Shown: positions 49,517 through 62,510, numbered from the stretch's first letter. The stretch is 64,000 bases of DNA from Welwitschia mirabilis (GCA_051453625.1 JBOZIK010000001.1:244906394-244970393), one strand, 5' to 3'. Notes: generated from the sequence alone by a model not told the origin. Made by a program: numbers and translations.

Positions 49517-51127
49517 TGTTAACATGTAGAAACTGACATTCCAACCACATCCATTTAATTAATTCAGTTTAGGTGAAGATATTAACATAGTTTTTAATCA
49601 TAAAATCATGTCTTTTACCCTTTTTACCATGTTTTATGGAATTATGAGCTTTCCTATAACAATTTCAAGTTAATTTCTACCTTCTAAAAGACATGTTGCA
49701 AAATGAAAAAAAAATTCATCAGAAAATGCTAGCGTTGGCATCTAAGTTACCAGTGTCACTAGTCTTATGAAGAAGCATTGATTCAAAGCTACATTTTAAC
49801 ATTTTTATGGGATATGCATCACATTCTACTTATGAGCTTAATTAGATATTAAAGCAAAAATAACTATCAACTTTAATAACATATGACAGAGGTACAATGT
49901 AATACATGGTAGTGACATGTGGTAGTGATAAGTATGATGACATGGAAGACACATGATGATAATATTTGGTGGTAACAACATCATCATCCAAAAGCCATGC
50001 CATCATCAGTTTTCATAATAAAGTAAAGAATTCTCCTTAAAGCTACATGAAAAAATTTGTAACCTCCTTTAATGTAATTGCCCAAGATTCTAACCCTCTA
50101 ATTGTAAATACCAATAACCACTATAAGTAAAAGGTTCCTAATCCTTCCCTCATCTATAAAAGGCCTTGAGATCTTCTTATAAAGGACATTTGGTGGATGA
50201 GAATACTGGGAATACTTGGAGTTTCAAATCAATATTTCTAAATACTTTTCATGTGAGTGANNNNNNNNNNNNNNNNNNNNNNNNNNNNNNNNNNNNNNNN
50301 NNNNNNNNNNNNNNNNNNNNNNNNNNNNNNNNNNNNNNNNNNNNNNNNNNNNNNNNNNNNTATAAAGGAAATTTGGTGGATAGAATAGTGGGAATACTTG
50401 GAGTATCAGATTGACATTTCTAAATACTTTTCATGGAAGTGAACTTGTTTGAAGGCTAGTTTGAGGATTTTGTATAGCTTCATCTCCATCCTTCAATGTA
50501 ATGTATTATTTTGATTTAATTTGAGGATAGTTGTTTATTTTTTAGTTTCTAGTGCACATAATTAGTACTTTTAATCTTTACTTAAGGTTATCCCTTGTTT
50601 TAATATAAAAAGTAGTTGTTTATTCTTTGGTTTCTAGTACTCATAATTGATACTTTTAATCTTTAAGTGAGACTATATTATCAAGATATATTGATACCAA
50701 GTGAATTCTCCAAAGCTAACTCATTAACTACAATTGTCCTTACTTCCTATATTTATGAAGGGCTATGAAGAACTAAAGTGATTATTGAATTTACCAACAA
50801 TCATGTAGTGAGTGAGATTATGTCACCATGTCTAAGCCACTATGACTTGATAATATAAGCTTATTTTTTAGAAATTATGGGATACCATTGGATTTAAGAT
50901 ATGCTATTAGACAAGTTAAGCTAAACCTTTGGAGCTTGTTAAATCACTAATTGAAGTTTAAAAAACATCTCAGCTCTTGGATTTTTCTTTTATTTTGATT
51001 TTATTATATGATTTCTAAGTTTATGTTACTACTATTAAGTTTACCCTAGTTATCCCTATGGAAAAAGTACACTACATGGTTACCTAGTTTATTTTATTAA
51101 CATTTGTCATTACTAAAATGAATAATA
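49517..51127 (+). repeat. LTR-like repeat, copy 2
   Basis: Starts TGTTAACATG after a purine tract and is homologous end to end with 21646-23070. A good TATA box, ctataaaagg, lies at 50154-50163, about 640 bp from the start, and gggaatacttggag follows 45 bp later, fitting a U3-R layout. The 100-N gap at 50261-50360 repeats about 80 bases on both sides. No target-site duplication was established. Internal domains are not recognised on either side. Confidence 0.68.
50154..50163 (+). promoter_or_regulatory. TATA box of LTR-like copy 2
   Basis: ctataaaagg within the repeat, at a position where copy 1 has a decayed ctaaaagag. Candidate retrotransposon promoter. Confidence 0.45.
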
Positions 51128-52158
51128 GGTTTTGGTGAATAAGGTACATTAGCTCAGAGCTAAATTATGAAATTGTCCATTGTTGGGGTATTCTTTAGAA
51201 GGTTTATTAGGGAGAGGGTATTCAAGCCCACACATGCATAATGGTAAGAAAAATATAAAACATGAACTTAGTATACCTTATCATTTATTGTTCTATTTTT
51301 GTTTTATCATTCATTTTTTTCTAGATCAATTCCTATTATTTCATATATGCTATAGTTTGATTATTTTCCTTGGAAATAATATTCTAATGGCATTATAGTC
51401 TTGCTATTCTTTACTAGATAACTTGTTTTATAGCTTGAGATATCTCTATTTTAAGAGTTTTAATATTTTAGTTGCTTTTGAGATCTTTCTACTTGTTTTA
51501 TAACAACTTGATTAGTAGAAAGTGGAAATATAAAGAACTCATTATTTTAACCCCATAATATATTAAAGGTTATTAATTCTCCACTTGGTATTAATAAAAC
51601 ACTATATTAATAATTAAAAAATGAAGTAAAATAAATAATTAGTAAAAGACATTGCTCTACTTAATGAAAAAACTCAGTACAAAAAAGTAGGGATAAAAAT
51701 TGATTGTAAGATTTCCTAGCTCACTTCTATCCTATCTTTTTTTTTAATTAATTTTAAAGTTTGCTTTGCATTTACATGTCTTATAAGTACAGATTACTAT
51801 AAAATTGAATAAGACTTCGATGTCATGTAGTAAGTATGCTTCTATTANNNNNNNNNNNNNNNNNNNNNNNNNNNNNNNNNNNNNNNNNNNNNNNNNNNNN
51901 NNNNNNNNNNNNNNNNNNNNNNNNNNNNNNNNNNNNNNNNNNNNNNNACTTCTAACCTATTTTTTTAAATTAATTTTAAAGTTTTCTTTGCATTTACATG
52001 CCTTATAAGTATAAATTACTATAAAAGTGAATAAGACTTGGATTTCATGCAGTAAGTATGCTTCTATTAATAACAAATAAAATTATATATAGATATTTAT
52101 AAAATTTTTCTATTAGTAATATTAATATAAATAATTTTGTTTTCTAAAATCATTTATT
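51128..52158. other. AT-rich spacer
   Basis: Nothing recognised. The 100-N gap at 51848-51947 has flanks that repeat about 120 bases. The 5' end of the CACTA element should lie here or further left, but no CACTA-type terminus could be fixed. Confidence 0.4.
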
Positions 52159-55100
52159 AGGATGTCTTCTGAGTATTAACAAGGAGTAAATACCTTTACT
52201 AATTACACTTATGCAAATTCTAGATTCTCTAATATCATATGTTGCCAATGTAAAAAATGCCAAAATGCAAGTAGCAAAATGCTTTAAAACTATAAGGAGC
52301 ATCTTATTAGTTATGGTATTAAGCAACTATACATAACATGGGTTGCTTCTGGTGAAATAAGACAAGAAAATATTCATCAACATATTTCTTCCAAGGAAGC
52401 TAAAATAGATGTGGATTACATGGTTAATATAGTAAATGACACATTTAAAAATGAACAAAATCAAAGGACATAGATGAAAAACTAATCATCCAAGATTAAA
52501 ATGTTTAAATACATAAGAAAGAAACATCAAATTTTTAGGATCTTCTTTTAAAAGATAAAGGATCAATATATGAATAATTTCCTAGAAAATACACTAAGAT
52601 TTTTATACTTCTTGAATTATATAATATAAAGTAAAACATGGTTGATTAGATGCTACTTTTTCTGAGCTATTAGATTTTTTTTAAATGATATGCATTCAAA
52701 TGATGATATGCCAATAGAGAATGTGTACTATACCAAGAAGATGAAAAATGCATTAGAAACAAAGTATGAATAATACATTTATTCCCTCATGATTGTATCA
52801 TATATTATAAGGATCATGAACACAAATCCAACTATCCTACTTATGAAGCATCACGGTGAAAATGGTAAGGATCAAAAATACCATAGAAAGTGATAAAATA
52901 TTTTCCTTTAGTCTTATAACAAGAGATGTTTTATAGGTAATGTTTATTGTAACTTAAATATAGAGTAATATGAGAGTTATATATGCTTTATGAACATGAT
53001 TTGTAGTAGCTGGTTATAACATTATTAGTATAATTACAACATTCTAATATTGCTAAAAATTAAAATGGCATTACATTTTTACAAGTCAAAACAAAAAGTT
53101 GAGATATGTTATTAATTCCTTCACATTAAGAAACATTAATAATAATTTACTTAATTTTTGTATTTTGTAATAGATGATTTTAATCCATTTACAACTATGA
53201 ATAGTAGATAAACATGTTGGCTAGCATTTCTTATGATATATAACTTACCATAAGCAATCTACATGAAGAAAAACTTTTGTTTACTAAGATTATAGATGTG
53301 AGATCCTAAGTAATCATAAAAAGATATTTATGTGTATCTCCAAATTTTTATATTGGAACTTACAAAGTTATAAGAAACAAGTTCAAAATCTTTTGTATCA
53401 TGTAAAAGGAACATTTAACTTAAAGATATTTAGTATGAACTATTCAAGATTTTCTAGCATATGGATATCTTTCTAATTATAAGACTAATGGTTATAATGC
53501 TTACCCTATTTGTGAAAAAAAGACATATTCAAAGTATCTTTCATGTAGCAAAAACATAGTTTACATGGGAAATGATAGATTCCTCCCTATTGATCATACA
53601 TTTAAAAAGGAAACAAAACCAAATTAATGAAAATATGGAATTTAAAAAGGCTTCAAGTCATTTAATTGGTACTCATATGTGAAGTAAGGTGGAAAAAATA
53701 AGAGTAGCATATGATAAGATTTTGACAAACAAAAGAAGGTATACAGGTATAAACAATGATTCACAAGATATTTCTTGATAGACATGAAAGATGATACTTT
53801 ATGATCCTCCTTATTGGAATATGAAATGACACATTTTTATTATATTTAATGGTGTTAGATAACCATAATTTCTTAGATAATGTAAATAATTTCATATGTC
53901 TTTTCAAGATATACCTGTATAACACAACTTTAATGTGATGTAAATTGAGAAGAATATATGTGGAAAAATGCTTTTAACAATTCTAGGAATTAGAAACACA
54001 TCAAAAGATAACTGAAAGATATATTAATATTTGTAAAAGGTAAATCTAAGAAAAATATTATAGTCACTAATAAAAGAAAATAAGAGAACATGATTTACTC
54101 TAGTAAAATATGTTTTCATTTAAAATGAGAATGAGATATTGTATCATACTCTATGTGATTTTAATATTTTTATTTTATCACACTTTATAAAAATGAGATA
54201 TTTTGTCACACTCCATGTGATCTTAAGGTTTCTATTTATTTTAGTTCAAATTGAAAGATCTTGAGCCTAAAGTAGTAAATCATTTGATTATCTTGTTCTC
54301 ATGGAGCATTTGCTACTACTACCATTGAAGAATTCTTTAGTTGATGCAAAAACCTAATGTATGTATTTTTGTTAACTTTACTCATTTTTCAATGTTTTAT
54401 GGTCAAAGGTAGNNNNNNNNNNNNNNNNNNNNNNNNNNNNNNNNNNNNNNNNNNNNNNNNNNNNNNNNNNNNNNNNNNNNNNNNNNNNNNNNNNNNNNNN
54501 NNNNNNNNNNNNATGTTTTATGGTCAAAGGTAGTTGATTTAAATGTTTTAAATTTAGTGCATTATAAATTTATATGTAGTTTTGAGTATCAGAGTAATAA
54601 TTTCATATTATCTTTTTATAATCATGATATATATCTAGTGCATCTAGTTGAAGAGTTGTGGGGTTATTAGACATACATGGATGTATTTAGTTAAGAGGTG
54701 AAATAAGTGTTAAGTAAAAAATTATTAATTTTATGTTTTAATGCTACTTGATATTTAATTATTAACATATTACTTGTTGGATGACTTAGAATTATAAAGG
54801 ACTAAAAGGCCTATGTAAAAAATAATGCTAGATTTGAAGGTTACATAGTAGAACAATACATTCTCGATGAGGCTTTATGTTATGCATAAAGTATCTTATT
54901 TCTTTTCTATAACTTCATGAAAGGAAATTTTTTTCCTAAATTATTTAAACTCTTTAGAGACTAACATTGACTAGGATTTTAATGAGGCAGCATTAAATGA
55001 AGGAAAACCATATGAGCAAAGTCACATGAAATTTGATCAGTGCTATAAGTGGGTCTTATTCTTCTATAATAAAATACATAGATATTTTATGTAATTATTT

Positions 55101-56050
55101 TTTAAAACTATTTTTATATTATAAATATTTAATTTAAATAATTAAATCATGAAAAAAATTATATGCCTTCAAACATAGAATATAGTAAGATGTATACAGA
55201 ATAAACAAGCATGGAGATNNNNNNNNNNGATAAAAAAGAAAAATAAAAAGACTAGTAAAGATGTCACTTATATTCCGTGGTTGAAAAATAAAAAGACTAG
55301 TAAAGATGTCACTTATATTCCATGGTTGTAAAAGAAGGCAAGGATACATGCTATTAGAATTAGAATGTTCTATTACATTTGAGATATGGTCTTGTCATTT
55401 TTGTCTTAATAACTACTTGTAGGATTTATTTTAGATGGATAAGAAGAAAAACAATATAATTATAAGGATGCATGTTCAAGGGTCTTGCTTCTTAGAAAAA
55501 TTATATAGTCATTATCATGTTAAAGGATGGGTATTTATGATAAAATATAAAGAGAAAGATAAAACAAAATAAAATAGTGGTGTAATCATGGAAGTATTTA
55601 CAAAGTGTAAAGCAAGTGTAAAAGATACTAATTACAAGGAAAAAATACTAGTCTATTATGGTATTATGAAATCAATTATCAAAGTAGGTTATGTTGAATT
55701 TTAACAAATAGTATTCAATATAATTGGATGAAGATAGAAGATGAAAAAAATAGTTGAAAATATGATTAAAATTTAGATAAAACTTAAGTAAACCTAAAAC
55801 ATTTGAGAGGATAAGGTAAGGTAGATAATGAACCATTCATTCTTCAATCTTAAGTAACTTAAGTCTTTTATTCGAAGGACATTTTAAATTTAAAAGGCAT
55901 GTTGTACTAGACTACCTCAAAGGATATAAAATATTTTAATAGTGAAGATAGTCTTGTGAATAAGAGCATTCATTATATTATAAATCTAAATGTTACTATG
56001 GTCTCTAATAACGAAGATGATTTTGCCTGTTCTAATGAAGAGGGAAAATG
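52159..56050 (+). pseudogene. CACTA transposase TNPD/TNP2, pseudogene
   Basis: TNPD cuts and joins the transposon ends. Domains in order, across shifting frames: transposase-associated domain at 52159-52370 (RMSSEY, stop, QGVNTFTNYTYANSRF, CQCKKCQNASSKM, EHLISYGIKQLYITWVASGE); TNP2 core with PHDCIIYYKDHEHKSNYPTY near 52770, KVIKYFPLV near 52890, YMKKNFCLL near 53260, DIYVYLQIFI near 53320, MVIMLTLFVKKRHIQSIF in one frame near 53490 and HNFNVM, stop, IEKNICGKMLLTILGI near 53930; DUF4218 with SFYNHDIYLVHLVEELWGY near 54620 and KAYVKNNARFEGYIVEQYIL near 54810; DUF4216 with NSGVIMEVFTKCKASVKDTN near 55570, YYGIMKSIIKVGYVEF and NEPFILQS near 55830. All major domains survive in order, so the copy was probably full length. 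Stops and frameshifts throughout make it dead. Confidence 0.88.
55238..55327 (+). repeat. Two 45-bp tandem units
   Basis: gaaaaataaaaagactagta and the following 25 bases repeat once at an exact period of 45 with a single difference (ccgtgg/ccatgg). The unit is a multiple of three and lies inside the TNPD relic, just after a 10-N gap at 55219-55228. Confidence 0.93.
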
Positions 56051-56479
56051 AATAGATTGATGCATTTGATGGTTATGATATAAGGTTTTAATATGTTAAT
56101 TATTTAATTTCTTCATTATAAGTTTTATTAATAATTTCTCATACTATTTTAAATGGATTTTAGGTTGTAACATTTGTTACCACCACATACTAGGTATTTT
56201 TAGGCATTTGTTTTTATAACATAATTTAAATTTGTTTTGCCATATATTCTATTTTTAATTAATTACTCATTGTGTGTATGAAAAAAATTCATTTTTATGA
56301 AATCATGATGTGTCATGTTGTAGCTGATTTTTACTATAAAAATGTTAAAGCTAGTATTTGTAGATAGAGATTTAAAATAGAATAGCGAAAAACTACAATA
56401 CAAAAAAAGGGATCTAAATTCCAAAGTTGAAAAAGATAATAAAATATTATTTTATAATTTTAGTTTAATTATTTTTATG

Positions 56480-57640
56480 ATATTATTTCTTTTATAATGT
56501 TAATAGAAGTAACAGAGGAATAAAGTAGTTCAAAAACTTTCAAAAGAGGTAGGGGAACAATCAATTGATATAATTAATTCTAAAGAAGACCCTTTAAATG
56601 TTGAACTTAATTAATTTAGTTAATCCATTAGTTATAACTCAAAAAAGTTATCAAATTATTTAGGATTCCTTTCTCATACTCATGTAGTAGTTACCATCCT
56701 TTCATGGAAATGTTAGAAGATTAGAAAAAAGACTTCTTATGGAGTTTAGTAAAGTTATTTTTAATGTTGATTTATTAGAATTAAAATAATAATGTTATTT
56801 TTATGCTTTATAATACCTTAATTAAAAACAAAATATGAAGTGGATGACATTGCAAAAGAAGTGGTAAGGTGAATCATAAATAATTGTTGGAAATAATACA
56901 AATATGAGCTTCAAAAGGATTTTATTCATATCAAAGGTAATAATGAAGAAGTAAGGAAGAATATACCCCTAAGATAGAACTTGAACCTTGGGATGTGTTT
57001 GTAGACCAAACTACATTGGTTAAATTCTAGGTAATTTAGTATTTTTTGGTTAATAGAAAAATTTTTCTTTGATAATATAAGTTAATCGATTAAAATACAT
57101 TCATTTTTATGTATTTTATTCTTTCTATAGAAGAAATAAATACAATAGATTAAAATTTCTCATAGACCAACACAAGAGTTCTTGTAGAGTTACAAGAGTC
57201 ATAAAGAACATTATGAGTATAAAATATCTTATCATTGATTTTGTAATAATTATTATATATGCCTTAACTTAACATTCCTATAAATGTTATATATAAGTTG
57301 AAATGGATGTTTAAGAAAGGCCTAATAGATTTCTTATGTGGAACAAGCTACTCTTAAAAGAGGGAGTCTTATGTTCATCAAAATAGAATTAANNNNNNNN
57401 NNNNNNNNNNNNNNNNNNNNNNNNNNNNNNNNNNNNNNNNNNNNNNNNNNNNNNNNNNNNNNNNNNNNNNNNNNNNNNNNNNNNNNNNNNNNTAAATGTT
57501 ATATATAAGTTGAAATGGATGTTCAAGAAAGGCCTAATAGATTTCTTATATGGAAAAAGCTACACTTGAAAGAGGGAGTCTTATGTTCATCAAAATAGGA
57601 TTAAGAGAAAGTGATACATACTTGAGTTTTTTTTAATTTT
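56480..57640 (+). pseudogene. CACTA TNPA-like protein (plant transposase Ptta/En/Spm domain), pseudogene
   Basis: TNPA-type proteins bind the subterminal repeats of En/Spm elements and regulate them. Near 56520 a KRGRGT stretch is followed by YNSKKLSNYLGFLSHTHVVV at 56635-56695 (family: LSxYLGxLARxHVP). Then CWK, stop, YKYELQKDFIHIKGNNEEVR at 56890-56960, PKIELEPWDVFVDQTTLVKF at 56970-57030, and NKYNRLKFLIDQHKSS with TRVIKN at 57127-57205 (family: NKxNRAKxxxxHxxGxxSF). A last block, FLCGTSYS, stop, KRGS near 57330, matches the D/ELFxxTHxKKDGS segment. It is repeated at about 57493-57610 because of the 100-N gap at 57393-57492. Order and strand fit the second gene of a CACTA element. Confidence 0.8.
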
Positions 57641-60600
57641 CTAAAATGCATAGCTTTATTCTTATTTAATAGTATTATATTAATCTTAGTATTAATAGGA
57701 TCAATTTAAATAAATTTCTTTGTCTAGTGATGCACATAAAGAAATAAGCAAAGTGAGTCCTATAACATTTAGATTTAGGAAAGAAAGTTGGGGTAAAGTG
57801 CATGTAATGAGAAAGGAAATTTCTCCAACCATGTTATTCAAATCAAAGTCTTTACATGTAAAAGTAAATAAAAAATAATTAAAAAAATGATCTCTATAAG
57901 CAATCATCTCTATAAGTTACATAAAAATGCAAAAATAAATAGAGCATCAAGTAAATGATCTTTGGAAGTGGAGTTATCTAATTTATGATAATTTTAGATA
58001 TAAATATATTTCTAAATGCATACAAATCAAATTTTAAAGAAAAAATCATACTATTTTATTTAGATTATAATTAAATAAGAAGAATTGATATCTTCATTTG
58101 AAGAAACTATTATTTATTCTTTATCACAACTTATGCTTGATGTGGTAAAATATTAATATATCAAAAAGACTTGAAAATACATTTAATTTTTTAAATTGCA
58201 TTTATGATTAAACTATGGAAGCTTATTTGTCTTATAGAAGAAGACATTAACTAGTTGATTATGGAATGAAAGGTGTAAAATTATTTCAATGAAGAAATAT
58301 GAAATTGTTATTACCATAGAAAAGGTTATATGTGATGACTCAATAAAAATAGTCCAAGGGTCTAAATTAGCTAGAAAATACTTCAAGATTATCCTAGATG
58401 CTACACTTGAAGATTTTAGTAGTTTGGTTAGGAAATCTAAAGAGGTGAATACTTTAATGGACATTAGAATAAGAGGATTTGTAGCATGATCCAAATACTT
58501 TATTTCTTTTAATGTATGGAAATATTTTATCTTAATCTAGTATATGGGATATTTTTTAAATGTTTTAAAATAAAAAGATCTATTTTTGTTCAGACATTTT
58601 TATAAAATTTAGAATTTAAAATTGAAATGAATATGTTACCATTTGTTATTTATGGAATGATGAATAATTAATAATAATAAGTAATGTTTCATTACTTTTA
58701 CTAATATTATGTTTAAGTGCAAGTAACTACACCATTAGAATTGTCTTTAATATGATAATTTGGTCCCAAGTCCAATAAAGTAAGAGTGTCTACACTATAA
58801 TAATATTTATGTAAAAAAAAACCTAGATTGTATAAATGGATCTATTGTTAACATGGTTTATTCTCAATTTTAAATTATAATAAGTGAAAAGGACTCAAGA
58901 GTGATCTAATTTTGGTGGTTCAAAGAAATCAATCAAAATTTCAAATCAAGAGGTTCTGCACTATAATAATCTATATTAGCTTAACTTTACATGGGTTTAT
59001 ATGTATTAAAGTTTACCATTATCCACTATGTTAAGAGTATAGGCATACCATGAAATTTAATATAGTTAACTTAATTCTCACATGATTAATATGTTATGTA
59101 TTTAACANNNNNNNNNNNNNNNNNNNNNNNNNNNNNNNNNNNNNNNNNNNNNNNNNNNNNNNNNNNNNNNNNNNNNNNNNNNNNNNNNNNNNNNNNNNNN
59201 NNNNNNNAGGCATGCCATGAATTTAATATAGTTAACTTTATTCTCACATGATTAATATGTTATGTATTTCACATTATTTGATCCTCCTCTTCATCTATCT
59301 CCAACATAGTAGGAAATCCAAGGCTAGATTATACTCTTTGTATAAGTATTTAATCCTTTACTTTGTTAAAATGGCTATTTATCTTTGTCTATTAATCTTT
59401 TAAAAACCTTAATTTTCTTTTATGAAAAATTTGATAAATGGATACTATAATATTCAATTTTAAATTGAATCTCTTCTTCTAGAATTCCTAGAATTTATTA
59501 AAATGTTAAGTAATCTACTTTGTAGGATTATTTTATTATCTTTAATTTAGTTTTTTCCTATACTACATTTTTATGATTTACAACATAAGGGGCTTAGAGA
59601 GGAGGTTACAAAAGATATTGTCCTATCATATTTACCTAAGAAGAGTCCTCCACATGTAAGAACTTATGAACTCTGAAATTCTATCTATATATAATAGAGT
59701 ACTAATATTTTTTAATGGATGTACATAACATTCTACAAAAGAAAGAATACTTTTAAATTATAAGATTTATTTGGATTTCTATCTATTTCAGTGCAAGCAC
59801 TGGACATGNNNNNNNNNNNNNNNNNNNNNNNNNNNNNNNNNNNNNNNNNNNNNNNNNNNNNNNNNNNNNNNNNNNNNNNNNNNNNNNNNNNNNNNNNNNN
59901 NNNNNNNNCATTCTTTGTCAAACAGCTTGAAAGAAAAGTAAACAAGAATTATTTTAGTATTTTTATAAATATGGAGGAACCTTCATTGATAAAGACTAAT
60001 TAATAATTACTATTCTTAAAGCTAATTTTATTAACATCTCCAAATAGGTAGATGACATATTATAGGTTTAGAATTTTATACTTATATAATTAATTGAATT
60101 TAATAGATCCATAATGATTGAATTTGTGAAAATATAAAATGTGCCAGTCATTAATATTAAAATGTATAACTTGCATCTTTTAAATTTTCTTTTAGCATAG
60201 AATTGCTTTACTTTCATTCCACCCTTTATTTACAACCACATAATATTTTTCTTAAATTTTAAATTTGTTAGAAATGTACTGAATATTCATTAATATCCTC
60301 ATGATATTTTATCACATTATAATTATTTTTAATGAATTTTAATTAGCTATTTTATTCTTTTTCTTGATTGGATATCTTATTTAATATCTTGGAAATGGTT
60401 GTTTTGAATACACAGAGAATGCACTACCTTGCCATTTTATTTTAAGAAGTAAGTTTATGTTTTATGTTGGAACTAGGTCTATTAGCTTACGCTGTATATT
60501 AGAAATCATATAGAATCACTACTTCATGTAGAAATTACAAGAACATCCATCTATTCTAGATTATTAATTGTTAGCATGCTAGATTGTTAATTGTTAGCAA

Positions 60601-62350
60601 GGTTTTTGTTATTAAAGAGAAAATTAAAGAGAAAGATTACAACATGTTTCATGATGGACTTTTGAATGAAAGGTATCATCAAGAATTAAATACACTTCCT
60701 AATGTTGAGGTAATTTAAATATACCCCTTTTTCTATCTCATGTGCATGTATTTATTAGAAAATTTTATGATGGAATCTTATTCTATAATCATCTTAAATG
60801 ATCATTGTAGTGCATTAAGCTTTATGAGTTACTTATTTTTAAAAGTAACTTATAACAACTAATGTAATATTCATATGCATATGGTGTATGTTGAATACTT
60901 GAGAGGATAAACATAGGAGACTATGTATATATTTTATATTTATTTATTATCATTAAAATGAATTTTTATTTCATAAGGAATCCATATTTTTAAATGGATT
61001 GAAAACATTACTAGGTATCAAAAAGATGTCTAAATTGCTAGTACAAAGACAAATATTATTTTGTTGTTATAGCATAAAAAGTTTCAATTTGGCATGTGTC
61101 ACCTAGTGTAACTATTAGTTTACCTAAGTTCTTCACTAATATTAATAGCGTTTTAACTAATTTCATTATTAGGTAAATCATACATGAGATTGAATGAAAT
61201 TAATATTGAGATAAATGACTATTTTGTTGATATCCAGTTAAGGGACAATTAATAATTAGTTCAAGTTTTTATGATAAAGCTCATGTTACTTTTAATCTAT
61301 TTTAAAATTTTAATTACAAAGGTGACTAGTATTACTATGTATTGGGTGTCTTAGGTAGACTCTCCTATATGTTGAATTCATTGAAGAAGCTTTGTAACTA
61401 TGTGGAGTGAGGTTTTGTGATTAGATGAAAACCTTAAAACCTTGTTTACTGAAACTTTATATTATTGTTATGCATTCATATCCATCATGAAAAACTTGAA
61501 ACACTTTAGGAAACTAGCTTATTATTAAACTCCCTAATGAATCTTAAATGGTGAGACTTTACTATAGGAAACTACATACAAAATAATCAAGTAGAATGAG
61601 AATTTTTGATTAAAATAACCATTTTTTTATTGATATTGTATGGCTTGATTATCTTAGTATCCTTTATGATTTTTCATTACTATTTTGATAATGGATTATT
61701 GATGGGTTTCTAAAGGAAAATATACTACAAAAGTTCTATTTTCATACATGTGATAGATTTCAAGTCATAAGTAGATGTCTCTATAGTAACATTGATGATA
61801 TTAACATAAATGCCATATTAACTTTTCCATTTTTTAAAACTTGAAAAATGGATGTGAGATAATAGTTACCTTATATAAATGTAATATTTTAGTTAAAAAT
61901 AGAAGAAATTAAGATTTTAGTTAAAAATAGAAGAAATTCATAAAAAGGATATTCTTGGTTTTGATTTAATTATAAGTTATATAGTTACAATGAGTTACAC
62001 TATTATGTTAAGCATAACATTGATCTCATATTGATTAATGAGTTAGATGTCTTGAGATGATATCTATATTTCATTAACATGATTTTTAAGGATTGATATT
62101 ATAATTTGATGAACTTATTTTGTTAATGTTATGACTGTACTACATATATGAAATGCACAAATAAGATATTTAACTTAATACTTAAATCATCTATAATTAT
62201 TTCACAAAACTATGAAAACATGAAATGCTCTACTCATATCAAACATGTTAATAAAATAAAATGGAAATAATATTTCCATAGTTAAAAGAGCCATCATTAA
62301 GTTTTAGTAAAGCCTCTTGAGTTTACATGTTTTGTATAATCTACTGAAAC
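57641..62350. other. AT-rich spacer
   Basis: 4.7 kb without recognised genes. Open stretches at 58289-58489 (MKKYEIVITIEKVICDDSIK...) and near 60630-60715 (DYNMFHDGLLNERYHQEL...) look mildly protein-like but match no family I know. The gap at 59108-59207 repeats about 110 flanking bases; the one at 59809-59908 shows no clear repeat. Confidence 0.4.
61886..61938 (+). repeat. 28-bp period direct repeat
   Basis: attttagttaaaaatagaag plus aaatt occurs at 61886-61910 and again at 61914-61938, identical in both. Confidence 0.95.
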
Positions 62351-62510
62351 TTCATGTGGCTTTTAGTAGATGGCCATGAATCATCATTGATTTTTAGTTT
62401 CAACATGACTTTTAGCCATCATTTATTTTTAAAGTATTTTAGTCATAATTGATTTTTACTCACATGATAGTGTTTAGCCATTATTGATGTTAAAATATAA
62501 TGATAGTTAC
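62350..62510 (+). repeat. Degenerate short repeats of an agccatcattgattttta motif
   Basis: Four or five variants (atcatcattgatttttag, agccatcatttatttttaa, agtcataattgatttttac, agccattattgatgttaa) occur at irregular spacing of about 35-50 bases. Possibly a decayed minisatellite. Confidence 0.4.

Larger units (their letters stand above)
52159..57640 (+). mobile_element. CACTA (En/Spm) DNA transposon, two-gene core, degenerate
   Basis: A TNPD-like transposase gene and a TNPA-like gene follow each other on the plus strand in the order known for En/Spm elements. Terminal CACTA repeats were not identified, so the element ends are unknown. Confidence 0.85.
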
